Shown: in pieces, positions 42,228 through 50,275 of the stretch | Position numbering within the stretch: the stretch's first letter is position 1 | Layout: each line of letters begins with the position of its first letter | Source of the DNA: Chloroflexota bacterium | GTDB taxonomy: Bacteria; Chloroflexota; Anaerolineae; Promineifilales; Promineifilaceae | NCBI GenBank assembly: GCA_024223125.1 | Contig: JAAEOP010000248.1 | Span: 1-58,486 of the forward strand | DNA: 58,486 nucleotides | Direction of reading: 5' to 3' | The notes under the pieces: model-generated | Seen by the model: only the letters and a program-made list of their open reading frames with translations | Databases searched by the model: none | Told to the model about the DNA's origin: nothing | Program-made: the position numbers and the translations under genes

Positions 42228-42257
42228 ACTATAGCGTTGACATACCAATCTGTCAAC
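42228..42257 (-). promoter_or_regulatory. promoter of the ubiX-led cluster with overlapping palindromic operator
   Basis: On the minus strand TTGACA (42256-42251), a 17-bp spacer and TATAGT (42233-42228) match the sigma-70 consensus at 11 of 12 positions. The -35 is one arm of a perfect inverted repeat, GTTGACA-N8-TGTCAAC (42236-42257), which covers most of the spacer. A protein bound there would control access of RNA polymerase. The IclR protein of the cluster is the obvious candidate. Confidence 0.78.
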
Positions 42258-42344
42258 TAACGGCCGTCCCGATTAGCCTCGTTTGTATACCCTCTGACGT
42301 GGTGTTATAACTCCATACATGCATTTAAACTTGAGGAAACAATA

Positions 42345-42424
42345 CAGGTCATTCCTGCGAAGGTAGGAATCCACACATCTGGATACCCGCCATCGTGGGT
42401 ACGCCAGTCGAGAGATAACTGTAT
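42345..42424. repeat. 80-bp double-hairpin repeat, copy A
   Basis: Starts CAGGTCATTCCTGCGAAGG and ends GTCGAGAGATAACTGTAT; matches 50050-50130 over its full length with scattered differences. Each copy contains two GCGAAGGC-type hairpins or their decayed forms. Lies just before the M20 peptidase gene. Short elements beginning GTCATTCCTGCGAAG are common in many bacterial genomes. Confidence 0.8.
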
Positions 42425-42441
42425 ATTTACGAGGATTATTT

Positions 42442-43704
42442 ATGATTAGTAATGAAAAAATTGAATCTTTACGTGCATATCTACAAGAACAGTTACCAGA
42501 GTATCTGGAATTACTACGGCAAATGGTGGAAGTGAATAGTTTTACAGCCAACTGGGAAGGGGTAAACAGGTTGGGTCAAGAAACGGCGGCAATGTTTAAT
42601 CCGTTAGGGTTTGAAGCGGAACTGGTTACGGCCGAAAACTTTTCATATGGTAAGCATTTGGTATTAACGCGAAACGGCCGTCAGACAACAGACAATAAAC
42701 CTCTACCCATCATCGGTCTGGCTTCCCATCTGGATACCGTTTTTCCACCGGATGAAGAGGTGCGAAATGATTTTCATTGGCGGCCGGAAGGCTCCCGAAT
42801 TTATGGGCCAGGGACACTGGATATTAAGGGGGGCACGGCCGTTATCTACATGATGATGGATGCCCTCAAAACGATTATGCCAAATATGTTTGAAGCCGTT
42901 ACCTGGATTATTTTGTTGAATTCCTGCGAAGAGGTGGGGGAGGATGATTTCGGCCGTTTATGTGTACAGCGACTTGGCAAAGAAGCATTGGCTTGCCTGG
43001 TATTTGAAAGCGGCCATTTTCGCCGTAAAACATTCCGATTGGTCACTGGCCGTAAAGGGATGGCTACGTATCGTATTGAAGTGGAAGGTAAAGCATCCCA
43101 TGCGGGCACAGCCCACGAGCGGGGAGCGAACGCCATTGCCCAAATAGCAGAATTCATATGCCAGATTCACAATATGACAGACTATGAACAAGACCTGACA
43201 TTTAATGTCGGTACTGTGGGTGGGGGTACGGTCATGAACAGAGTACCCCATTTTGCTGTTTCTACAGTTGAAATGAGGGCATATGATATGGCTATTTATG
43301 AACAAGGTATCAACAACATATTGGCGCTGACAGACCAGACAAATATCAAAAGCCCCAATGGGGACTACATATGCCGGGCACAGGTGGAGATCACCCGGCG
43401 TACCCAGCCGTGGCCCCGGAATGAGGCTACAGAACGGCTGCTGCAAATCTGGCAAGACGCGGGGTCGGATTTGGACTATGTTGCGGTGCGGGAGGAACGG
43501 GGCGGTTTGAGCGATGGCAACCACACCTGGGCACACATACCGACGTTGGATGGTTTGGGACCTTCGGGTGGCAATGCCCACTGTTCCGAGCGCAGCGATG
43601 ACGGAACAAAAGAGCAAGAATATCTCTTTGTGCCTTCGCTTGTGCCCAAAACTTTATTGAATCTGGTGGGGATATTAAAGTTGGTGGAACAGGCAATTAT
43701 TTGA
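42442..43704 (+). CDS. M20-family metallopeptidase (glutamate carboxypeptidase-like)
   Basis: 420 aa, GAGG before the ATG. Zinc ligands and catalytic residues: ASHLDTVF (His, Asp), GPGTLDIKGG (bridging Asp), NSCEEVGEDD (catalytic Glu then ligand Glu), and GLGPSGGNAHCSE near the end (final His). The dimerisation domain shows GRKGMATYRIEVEGKASHAG. It resembles carboxypeptidase G2-type enzymes that remove C-terminal Glu or cleave amides; no signal peptide is seen. Divergent from the ubiX-led cluster. Confidence 0.88.
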   Translation: MISNEKIESLRAYLQEQLPEYLELLRQMVEVNSFTANWEGVNRLGQETAAMFNPLGFEAELVTAENFSYGKHLVLTRNGRQTTDNKPLPIIGLASHLDTVFPPDEEVRNDFHWRPEGSRIYGPGTLDIKGGTAVIYMMMDALKTIMPNMFEAVTWIILLNSCEEVGEDDFGRLCVQRLGKEALACLVFESGHFRRKTFRLVTGRKGMATYRIEVEGKASHAGTAHERGANAIAQIAEFICQIHNMTDYEQDLTFNVGTVGGGTVMNRVPHFAVSTVEMRAYDMAIYEQGINNILALTDQTNIKSPNGDYICRAQVEITRRTQPWPRNEATERLLQIWQDAGSDLDYVAVREERGGLSDGNHTWAHIPTLDGLGPSGGNAHCSERSDDGTKEQEYLFVPSLVPKTLLNLVGILKLVEQAII

Positions 43705-43860
43705 CTTTGCCCGTTTTTACCTGGAATCTGACTTTGCCCCAGGCGTTCATGCCCCCTTTCATGTTGTAGGCGGTGAATCCGGCTTCTTCTAATTGTTGGG
43801 TAGCTTGTTTGCTTACGGCCGTATTTGCCATATCCCATCCCATCAGGCGACAACTGGTTA
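43697..43860 (-). pseudogene. rhodanese-domain C-terminal remnant
   Basis: Reading leftward from about 43860, one frame gives a Cys-Arg-Leu-Met-Gly start, then ATQQLEEAGFTAYNMKGGMN and AWGK, the second half of a rhodanese domain (helix, then the GGMxAW end). The first half and any start are missing. ATG 43831 would give 44 aa, without the likely active-site Cys. Its stop overlaps the M20 3' end by 8 bp. A truncated leftover rather than a working sulfurtransferase. Confidence 0.6.
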
Positions 43861-43940
43861 GACTCCATTATCAAACGTTTACATTTCAGTAAGAATTTAC
43901 GTTCCCAAAACCGTCAGGGAGTGTGGAGGTAAACAAACAT

Positions 43941-44687
43941 ATGAAACCCAAAAACGACAAACAAATGAGATGGGAATCAAGCCCGCGCTGGGTGCGGGTG
44001 CAGTTGAATAATGAATTTGTGGCGGATAGCAAAAATGTGTTGGCTGTATGGGAACATGGCCGTTATCCAGCCTACTTCTTTCCCCCAGAAGATGTAAGGG
44101 CTGATTTTTTGCAGCCAACAGGACGCAGCCACGACGGCCGACACACCTGGCATGTGCAAGTGGGCGACAAAGAGGCGCCCAATGCAGCCTACAGTTACAC
44201 TCATTTAACCGGGGAAAATAAGCGGCTGAACGGGTACATCGTTTTTCGCTGGCACAAGATGGATCATTGGTTTGAAGAGGCGGAAGAGGTATATGTCCAT
44301 GCCCGTGATCCCCATCATCGGGTAGATACGGTGGCCAGTTCACGACATATCAAAGTAATGATTGAGGGGGTGACAGTGGCAGAAACGACACGGCCGTATC
44401 TCCTCTTTGAGACAAATTTACCCACTCGCTACTATATTCCCCCCCAAGATGTGAAGATGGATCTGCTGACGCCGACGGACACCGTGACCCAATGTCCGTA
44501 TAAAGGAGATGCTGCTTACTGGACGGTGGATGTGAATGGCCGTACGCACAAAGATATTGCATGGGGTTATCCAAACCCTATACTTGAAATCCCCAAAATT
44601 AAAGGATTGCTCAGTTTTTACAATGAGAAAGTGGATGTTTATGTGGATGGAAAATTGGAACCACGGCCACAAACAGCCTGGTCATAA
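43941..44687 (+). CDS. tandem DUF427 domain protein
   Basis: 248 aa from ATG 43941, with GGAGG 11 nt upstream. Two copies of the DUF427 beta-fold: NNEFVADSKNVLAVWEHGRY with YFFPPEDV, and GVTVAETTRPYLLFETNLPT with YYIPPQDVKMD and a later NPILEIPKIKGLLSFYNEKV. Function of DUF427 proteins is unknown. Stands alone between the rhodanese remnant and the DUF1858 gene. Confidence 0.85.
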   Translation: MKPKNDKQMRWESSPRWVRVQLNNEFVADSKNVLAVWEHGRYPAYFFPPEDVRADFLQPTGRSHDGRHTWHVQVGDKEAPNAAYSYTHLTGENKRLNGYIVFRWHKMDHWFEEAEEVYVHARDPHHRVDTVASSRHIKVMIEGVTVAETTRPYLLFETNLPTRYYIPPQDVKMDLLTPTDTVTQCPYKGDAAYWTVDVNGRTHKDIAWGYPNPILEIPKIKGLLSFYNEKVDVYVDGKLEPRPQTAWS

Positions 44688-44693
44688 ATCTGA

Positions 44694-44915
44694 TTACCAG
44701 GCAGCATTAGACTGGATAGCTACCTGCAAATCATTCAGGAATTTGTCTTTGGGTAGACCGTAAATATCGGCTACGGCCGCTACATCACAAAACGGGGCTA
44801 TTGCACAACCTAGACAAGCCGGTGAATAATGGCGAAACACCGCTGCGGTTTGTGGCCATTTTTTCAAGACTTCATCCACTGTCATGTTAGTCAGATCATT
44901 TTCTAAAGTAGACAT
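44694..44915 (-). CDS. DUF1858 domain protein
   Basis: 73 aa. The pattern MTVDEVLKKWPQTAAVFRHY, then SPACLGCAIAPFCDVAAVADIYGL, is DUF1858: a small helical protein with a CxxC and a further Cys, often found with hybrid-cluster proteins or nitrogen-oxide respiration. Next to the nos cluster, this fits a redox-related role; the partner is unknown. Confidence 0.82.
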   Translation of the reverse strand: MSTLENDLTNMTVDEVLKKWPQTAAVFRHYSPACLGCAIAPFCDVAAVADIYGLPKDKFLNDLQVAIQSNAAW

Positions 44916-44962
44916 CTTGTCACGTTATTGCTATAAGTATTTAAGAACTATCCTCGATGTTT

Positions 44963-45071
44963 ATAGATACACGGAGTAGACGGATAACATTGATTTGTAC
45001 GGATAAAGACAATTTATAATTGCTTGAAAAACCCGTGAGAATCTGTCCAATTGTGTCATCCGTGTATCTAT
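44963..45071. repeat. 109-bp hairpin element between DUF1858 and cytochrome c genes
   Basis: Bounded by perfect 13-bp inverted repeats ATAGATACACGGA (44963-44975) and TCCGTGTATCTAT (45059-45071); inner GACGGAT/ATCTGTC-type words extend the pairing imperfectly. TTTTT follows on the plus side. It looks like another member of the short inverted-word family of this genome. Confidence 0.65.
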
Positions 45072-45097
45072 TTTTCGACAGCTTGTTAGAGTAAAAT

Positions 45098-45526
45098 CTA
45101 CTCTTGTAACGTGCGGACATAGGCGATGATGTCCATGATTTGGTCATCTGTCAGGGCCGGGTTTCCCCCTCTAGGAGGCATATCAATGCCGGTCGTATTT
45201 TCGGGGTCGCCAGACGGCCGTCCAGCTATGACAAATGCCAGGAACTCATCATCCGTTTTAGTTTTTAAGAACTCACTGGTGGTTAAATCTTTACCCAGGT
45301 TAGGTACTCCTTTGGCGTCTGGGCCGTGGCATGTTGCACAAAGTTGTTGAAACTGTTTGTCGCCTGCATCCGGGTCGCCAGAGTGTACCTCTTCTGCAAC
45401 TTCGGCCGTTTCATCGCGCGGCTTGATTTCGCTGTCGCTACTGCTCTCACTTCCGCCGCCACAGCCGATGAGTAAGCCAACCAATAAAATAAATAAGGCC
45501 AATAAAGCAATCTTTTTTCTATTCAT
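45098..45526 (-). CDS. cytochrome c lipoprotein
   Basis: 142 aa. Lipobox LLIGC after a hydrophobic signal (MNRKKIALLALFILLVGLLI), then an acidic Ser-rich linker, CATCH heme motif, and GIDMPPRGG, whose Met is the probable sixth ligand; LTDDQIMDIIAYVRTL ends the class I fold. A membrane-attached single-heme cytochrome facing outward. As the neighbour of nosL in the same direction it is a likely electron donor to NosZ, as the c-type cytochromes of clade II nos clusters are thought to be. Confidence 0.9.
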   Translation of the reverse strand: MNRKKIALLALFILLVGLLIGCGGGSESSSDSEIKPRDETAEVAEEVHSGDPDAGDKQFQQLCATCHGPDAKGVPNLGKDLTTSEFLKTKTDDEFLAFVIAGRPSGDPENTTGIDMPPRGGNPALTDDQIMDIIAYVRTLQE

Positions 45527-45607
45527 AGTTCCTCATTTCTTAAAATATTTGTATAAGAGATGCTAACGATCTGAGCGTTGACATCTGCGGTTGATAAAAA
45601 ATAGGTT

Positions 45608-46213
45608 TTATCCATCTGTATTAGAATGGTCTATTTCGTTGTGATCCATCTCATTTTGATCCGTTTCATCATGATCCATCTCGTTATGATTCATTTCGCC
45701 ATTTTTGTGGATGTGGGCGTTGAGTGTGCCGGGGTCTAGTTCGCCAGTGGCTACGGCCGTTTGTAGATCAGCCCAGACCGTCAACGTGCCCCCATTTTCA
45801 GAGATGAAATGTTCGGCGTCTGCTTTGTCGGCAAAGGCTAGCAGACCCCAACCCATGGGGGTGGTTGTATCTTCGTCTAGCACAAAGGCAGCCTCTTTAG
45901 CCATGATCCATTCTTCTGTGTTGAAATCATGCACCCAGTAAATATGAACATCTTCATGATGTTTAGACTCGTAGGCCAGCATACCGCCCAGATCATCGAA
46001 GCGGCGTACTTCGCCGGCAGGAGTGATATAGGAGGCGGCATAGCGGGATTCGTTGATGATCATGCTGCACTCGTCGCACACATCTGCTCCGTAACGGATG
46101 TTGGGTGGATCTTCCAGGTTTGGGCCGCTGCCACAAGCTGCTAACAGGAGTATGGCCGTTAGCAAGAGTAAGGCATAAGGTGTTTTTCGGAAACCATAAA
46201 AGGCAATATTCAT
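45608..46213 (-). CDS. nosL: NosL copper-chaperone lipoprotein with His-rich tail
   Basis: 201 aa from ATG 46213 (AAGGAAGGGG upstream); a longer frame to 46375 lies inside nosY. Lipobox LLLAAC; CDECSMIINESRYAASY is the NosL metal-binding signature, and RRFDDLGGM, MGWGLLAF follow. NosL carries Cu(I) to apo-NosZ. The last 35 residues repeat Asn-Glu-Met-Asp-His-like units (HIHKNGEMNHNEMDHDE), an added His/Met/Asp tail that should bind copper. Overlaps nosY by 4 bp. Confidence 0.92.
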   Translation of the reverse strand: MNIAFYGFRKTPYALLLLTAILLLAACGSGPNLEDPPNIRYGADVCDECSMIINESRYAASYITPAGEVRRFDDLGGMLAYESKHHEDVHIYWVHDFNTEEWIMAKEAAFVLDEDTTTPMGWGLLAFADKADAEHFISENGGTLTVWADLQTAVATGELDPGTLNAHIHKNGEMNHNEMDHDETDQNEMDHNEIDHSNTDG

Positions 46214-47043
46214 AATATCCCCTTCCTTTTGAAGAGTTGTTGCGTAATTAATAAGGGAATGAACGTCCAGGCCAGCAGCAGGCCAATGAGCAGCCACAGC
46301 AGCCAATCGCCAAAGGTACGCATGGCGTACACGCCGGCCGGGCCGAGTAATTCCAGGTTGTTTTGGATGTTCCAAATGGCCGCTATTTTGAAGATTTGCA
46401 AGGGATTGGTCAGGGCCAGGGCAAATAATTCATGCACACTCAGCCGCAGGACAACGGCCGTGCCCATCACCCCCAAATCGCCAATAAACACCAGTAACAG
46501 CCAGAGAAACAGGGCAATACCTACGGCCGTCGCGCTACGCTGCACGGCTGCTGAAATAAGCAGTCCCAGACTCAAGCTGGCAATGGCTAATAAAAAAGTT
46601 AGCCCTACTAAGGTAAGATACGCTCGTACATCCGTTCCCCCAGAATTAAAGGCAATGAGCAGACCGGTCAGGCCAAACCCCAGCCCTAAGGCGGCTAACA
46701 AAGCCAGTCCCAAGCCGATGAACTTACCCAGCAGCAGTTCTACTTTGCTGATGGGTTGCGCCAGAAGATAAATGAGCGTCCCTTTTTCCCGTTCCCCGGC
46801 CAGGGCAAGCGCACCCAATGTTAGACCCATGAGGGGCACAATCATCAGAATCAGGTTGATGAGGCTGACCCCGGTACGGCCGAATCCAGCCAAGCCATAA
46901 CTCCCCATCCCGGCTAATGCCAGCCAGGCCAATGCCAGAGATAACACCGCAAAGGCGGCCGCATACAACAACAGCCAACGGTTACGTCGGGCATCGCGCA
47001 GCTCTTTTTGTGTCAGAATGAAAATGTTGTCTATATCTATCAT
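46210..47043 (-). CDS. nosY: ABC transporter permease NosY
   Basis: 277 aa with six predicted membrane helices; FILTQKELRDARRNRWLLLY at the start and GEREKGTLIYLLAQPISKVE in the first large loop are typical of NosY/ABC-2 permeases. With NosF and NosD it forms a transporter needed to build the copper-sulfur site of NosZ. The ATG has no Shine-Dalgarno sequence and follows a heptamer array. Confidence 0.92.
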   Translation of the reverse strand: MIDIDNIFILTQKELRDARRNRWLLLYAAAFAVLSLALAWLALAGMGSYGLAGFGRTGVSLINLILMIVPLMGLTLGALALAGEREKGTLIYLLAQPISKVELLLGKFIGLGLALLAALGLGFGLTGLLIAFNSGGTDVRAYLTLVGLTFLLAIASLSLGLLISAAVQRSATAVGIALFLWLLLVFIGDLGVMGTAVVLRLSVHELFALALTNPLQIFKIAAIWNIQNNLELLGPAGVYAMRTFGDWLLWLLIGLLLAWTFIPLLITQQLFKRKGIL

Positions 47044-47087
47044 TTTTAGTTTGCAGTTTTCAGTGACTGAATACTAATTATTGATCA
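47044..47087. repeat. heptamer array between nosF and nosY
   Basis: TTTGCAG, TTTTCAG, TGACTGA, ATACTAA, TTATTGA in seven-base register; the two halves are partly complementary. It overlaps the nosF stop and abuts the nosY ATG. Confidence 0.7.
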
Positions 47088-47935
47088 AGTTCAAAATTAT
47101 TCACCGGAATACCCGCTTCATATAACAGTCGCAGTGGTTCCCCTTTGGCATCCGGTTCTACTTGTACCCATAGGCCACGGCCGTTTTGGTTGACTGTCAG
47201 ACCATGCTGGCTCAAAATCTGCATTGCCGGAACCAGTCCGTTACCAGACATATGCAAGTATAGTGTCATCGGTCGTCCTAAACGTTCCGTCAGCTGTGAG
47301 GGGGGGCAATCAACTTGCAAGCGGCCGTCGGCCATAACCAACACTCGGTCAGCCAGAGTTAACATTTCTTCCAGTCGGTGTGAAGAAAAAATCATCGTCT
47401 TACCGGCCGCCTTCAACTCCAGCAACAAACCCATGAAATCTTCACGGGCGGCCACATCCAGGCTGGACGTAGGTTCATCCAACAGGAGAATGGGCGGGTC
47501 AGAGAGCAAAGCCAGAGCCAGAGCCAAACGCTGCTTCAGCCCGCCGGACAGGTCATGCACAGGTTTTTGAGCATGGGCGGCTAAGTCTAGCCGGGCCAGC
47601 AATGGGGTGAAATTATATTCGTAGCCCAGTTTTTTCAACAGGGCGTAAAAGGTCATTGTCTCCTGTACCGTCATATCGTCGTGGAAGGTAAGCTCTTGGG
47701 GTACAAATCCAATGCGCTGCCGTACCGCTTTCCCTTCTGCGACCGCATTCATCCCGGCCACAATAATCTCGCCATCGTAGGGGGTAAGGTTGAGGATGCA
47801 GCGCAGCACCGTCGTTTTGCCGGCCCCATTGGCTCCCCATAAGGCAACGATTTCTCCTTCGTTAACAGTGAAGCTGAGATCATCTACGGCCGTTAACCCA
47901 TCAAATTGTTTCGTTAAGTGATTTACCTGAACCAT
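47078..47935 (-). CDS. nosF: ABC transporter ATPase NosF
   Basis: 285 aa. Walker A WGANGAGKTT, signature LSGGLKQR, Walker B ILLLDEPTSSLD and the switch His in IFSSHRLEEM are all present. Soluble ATPase that powers the NosDFY complex. Starts 12 bp after the nosD stop. Confidence 0.92.
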   Translation of the reverse strand: MVQVNHLTKQFDGLTAVDDLSFTVNEGEIVALWGANGAGKTTVLRCILNLTPYDGEIIVAGMNAVAEGKAVRQRIGFVPQELTFHDDMTVQETMTFYALLKKLGYEYNFTPLLARLDLAAHAQKPVHDLSGGLKQRLALALALLSDPPILLLDEPTSSLDVAAREDFMGLLLELKAAGKTMIFSSHRLEEMLTLADRVLVMADGRLQVDCPPSQLTERLGRPMTLYLHMSGNGLVPAMQILSQHGLTVNQNGRGLWVQVEPDAKGEPLRLLYEAGIPVNNFELDQ

Positions 47936-47947
47936 TCTCTTTCCTTC

Positions 47948-49360
47948 TTACAAGCGATGAAACTGAATATGTAAACGGGGAATCAACATGATTGCCGCCG
48001 CCAGTAAAATAAGCCCCAATCCACTCCATAAGCCACCAACACGAGAGGGCTGTGGCAAAGAGGGTACATCCGTAGGGATGACCGGAGACATTAAAGGCTT
48101 TGTATCTTCCAATTTAGGTCTGGGCCGGACAAGTGGAAATGCTTTGGCTGCAAAATCAACGGCCGTCACTGCCGGGCTGTACAAATAGAGACGCAGTTCC
48201 GGTTGACGAGCGGCCATTTCTTCAAACAGCTTTTCCGATTTGTATGACATATCGCCCAATCCATCAGCCAATACATCATACCCGGCATAATCGCTCCAAT
48301 AATTTCCGCGGCCGTTGACTGTCCAGACATTGCTTTCTACCTGATTGCCGCTGCTGGTAAAGCCCACCTGCTCTTCATTTTCTATAAAGCTGTTGTTGGT
48401 GAACTGGTTGTTGCGTACTGAGGGCAATAGGTTGACGCCAATGTCGTTGTAACCTAAGACATTACCTTCAATCAAGCCCACGCTGTCCACTTCTCGCGGA
48501 GAGTTATCCAGGTGAATCCCAATACGGTTGTCCAGAAAAAGATTGTCGCGCACGATGGCGTCATCCATATCCTTTAGACCCACACCAAAACCGCTGGGGC
48601 CACGATTGCCGGCAATGGTGTTGTTGAACAGTCGTAAACGGCGGCTGTACATCATAAAGATGCCCACGGAGTTATCCAGCAGACGATTGTTTTCAATGGT
48701 GGCGTCGTCGCTGTACATGAAGTGTAGTCCGTAGCGGCCGTCGCTCACCTCATTGTTCCGCACCGACAACCGTTCCGAATACCACAGGACTACATCCCGC
48801 CCTTTGCTTATCACATTATCTTCTATGGCTACACCATTACTGTACCAGACCCGAATGGCATCGCCTCGTCGCTGCACCTCTAAATCTTTGCTGGATATGA
48901 TATTATTCCGAATGGTGCTGTTGTGGGCATGACGTAGATAAATGCCAAATAATGTATCTTCAAAGCGGTTGTTTTCTATCAATGTGTCGGTTGCTTCAAT
49001 GGCCAGCCCTGAATTTTCCTGATCTAAAGAATCGCCGCTATTTTTAATGACGAAGCCGCGCAGTGTAACCCCCGGCGCTGAAATTTTCAGGACAGTACCT
49101 TCATTTTCACCATCCAGCGTTGGCCAGTCCACACCGATGAGGGTCAACGGTGTGTCTATTTCCAGAGAACCGGTGTAAGTTCCGCCGGTTACTTCGATGG
49201 TGTCGCCGGGTTGTGCGGCCGCTACGACCGTGGCCAATTCCTCGGCCGTTACCCTGATTACATCCCCCGTATCCTGAGCCAGCGCCGAGCCACTCCCAAC
49301 CAGAAACCAGCCCAACGCCAACAGGAGTAAAACCAGACGCTTTCCTTGACTCCAGTTCAC
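47948..49360 (-). CDS. nosD: NosD, periplasmic copper-site assembly protein
   Basis: 470 aa. Signal peptide (LLLLALGWFLVGSGSALAQD), then a right-handed beta-helix of about 14 turns with Asn ladders (DTLIENNRFEDT, NSTIRNNIIS, VAIEDNVISKG, IFMMYSRRLRLFNNTIAGN), and a C-terminal membrane helix (GLILLAAAIMLIPRLH). NosD binds NosFY and delivers material for the CuZ cluster of NosZ. Overlaps the NosB-like gene by 1 bp. Confidence 0.93.
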   Translation of the reverse strand: MNWSQGKRLVLLLLALGWFLVGSGSALAQDTGDVIRVTAEELATVVAAAQPGDTIEVTGGTYTGSLEIDTPLTLIGVDWPTLDGENEGTVLKISAPGVTLRGFVIKNSGDSLDQENSGLAIEATDTLIENNRFEDTLFGIYLRHAHNSTIRNNIISSKDLEVQRRGDAIRVWYSNGVAIEDNVISKGRDVVLWYSERLSVRNNEVSDGRYGLHFMYSDDATIENNRLLDNSVGIFMMYSRRLRLFNNTIAGNRGPSGFGVGLKDMDDAIVRDNLFLDNRIGIHLDNSPREVDSVGLIEGNVLGYNDIGVNLLPSVRNNQFTNNSFIENEEQVGFTSSGNQVESNVWTVNGRGNYWSDYAGYDVLADGLGDMSYKSEKLFEEMAARQPELRLYLYSPAVTAVDFAAKAFPLVRPRPKLEDTKPLMSPVIPTDVPSLPQPSRVGGLWSGLGLILLAAAIMLIPRLHIQFHRL

Positions 49361-50028
49361 TAATTGCCACCCGCCGCTAACTGTTCTTTTTCTACCAGCG
49401 GCTTGTATGCTTTACGATGGAAATACAACCCCACAATAACAAGAATTGAAGTCAGAAATGCCAGGTAAAGGCCCGCTCCCGGCGTTCCTACTGTCTCAAA
49501 TTGGGCAATCTTTCCTCTGCCCAGGACAATCGGCACAAATGGCTTAATCGAGTTACTTAAAGGGGCCTCTTCATTTAAGTTGGTGCCAAATTGGTACATC
49601 CAAAATTGCAAGTCAGCTAAAAACATAACTGGCATCAGGATGGCTGGCAGCGCCAACAGCGCCGCCCATTTAGTATGGATAAAAATAGCCGCTACAATAA
49701 GCAGCGCGACAGCCCCAATGGCAATCGCACTGACAGATCGCTCAAACTGGGCTGCTTCTTCCAACGGCCGCATGCCAATGTAATGATTCAAGGTGTTAAT
49801 TTCAAATAAATCACCCTCTAATTCATCTATGTAGGCTGTTATGTGTAATCCTTTGGGGTATTGCGGCGCGAGCAGTTCCATATGCCAGTAAGGCAGAAAT
49901 ATGGAAATCAAAAGCAGAATACCGGCCGCAGCAAAAAGTAAGGTCGGCGCTAAAAATCGCTTTCGTTCTTCTTCTGTTGTGTCAGCCGGCGCACGCGGCC
50001 CAACAATTTTCTGAAAAAAAGTAGTCAT
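49360..50028 (-). CDS. NosB-like membrane protein of the nos cluster
   Basis: 222 aa from ATG 50028; the frame reads on to 50235 only through a repeat. Four or five membrane helices (for example TLLFAAAGILLLISIFLPYW, AIGAVALLIVAAIFIHT, LAFLTSILVIVGLYFH) and one larger extracytoplasmic region with HITAYIDELEGD. A membrane protein between nosZ and nosD is typical of clade II clusters, where it is called NosB; the role is unknown. Assignment rests on position and topology. Confidence 0.65.
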   Translation of the reverse strand: MTTFFQKIVGPRAPADTTEEERKRFLAPTLLFAAAGILLLISIFLPYWHMELLAPQYPKGLHITAYIDELEGDLFEINTLNHYIGMRPLEEAAQFERSVSAIAIGAVALLIVAAIFIHTKWAALLALPAILMPVMFLADLQFWMYQFGTNLNEEAPLSNSIKPFVPIVLGRGKIAQFETVGTPGAGLYLAFLTSILVIVGLYFHRKAYKPLVEKEQLAAGGN

Positions 50029-50049
50029 GGTACTTATCTCGTAATTATG

Positions 50050-50130
50050 CAGGTCATTCCTGCGAAGGCAGGAGTCCACATAGTATGAATACCCGCGAAG
50101 GCGGGTATGACAGTCGAGAGATAGCTGTAT
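50050..50130. repeat. 80-bp double-hairpin repeat, copy B
   Basis: Contains CATTCCTGCGAAGGCAGGAG and the perfect hairpin ATACCCGC-GAAG-GCGGGTAT. Matches 42345-42424. It lies in the nosZ-nosB-like spacer, so it is transcribed and may help stop, stabilise or process the nosZ mRNA. Confidence 0.85.
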
Positions 50131-50275
50131 AGTTATCTCATCGCAACAAACAGCTTGTGGAAACATGTTCCCGCAAGAGTAAATCTTTATAAAGGTTGGA
50201 GTTTTCAGGAAATAGAGATTGGAGAAAACCTCCAATCTCTATTCCTAATCATAAGGTGGTTAGTTTCAGTTTCTC

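Noticed and set aside
46214..46375. N-terminal extension of nosL
   Set aside because: Runs inside nosY; the signal peptide and lipobox begin at ATG 46213, which has a ribosome-binding site.
50029..50235. N-terminal extension of the NosB-like frame
   Set aside because: The extra 69 residues are the translation of the 80-bp repeat and leader, not protein.
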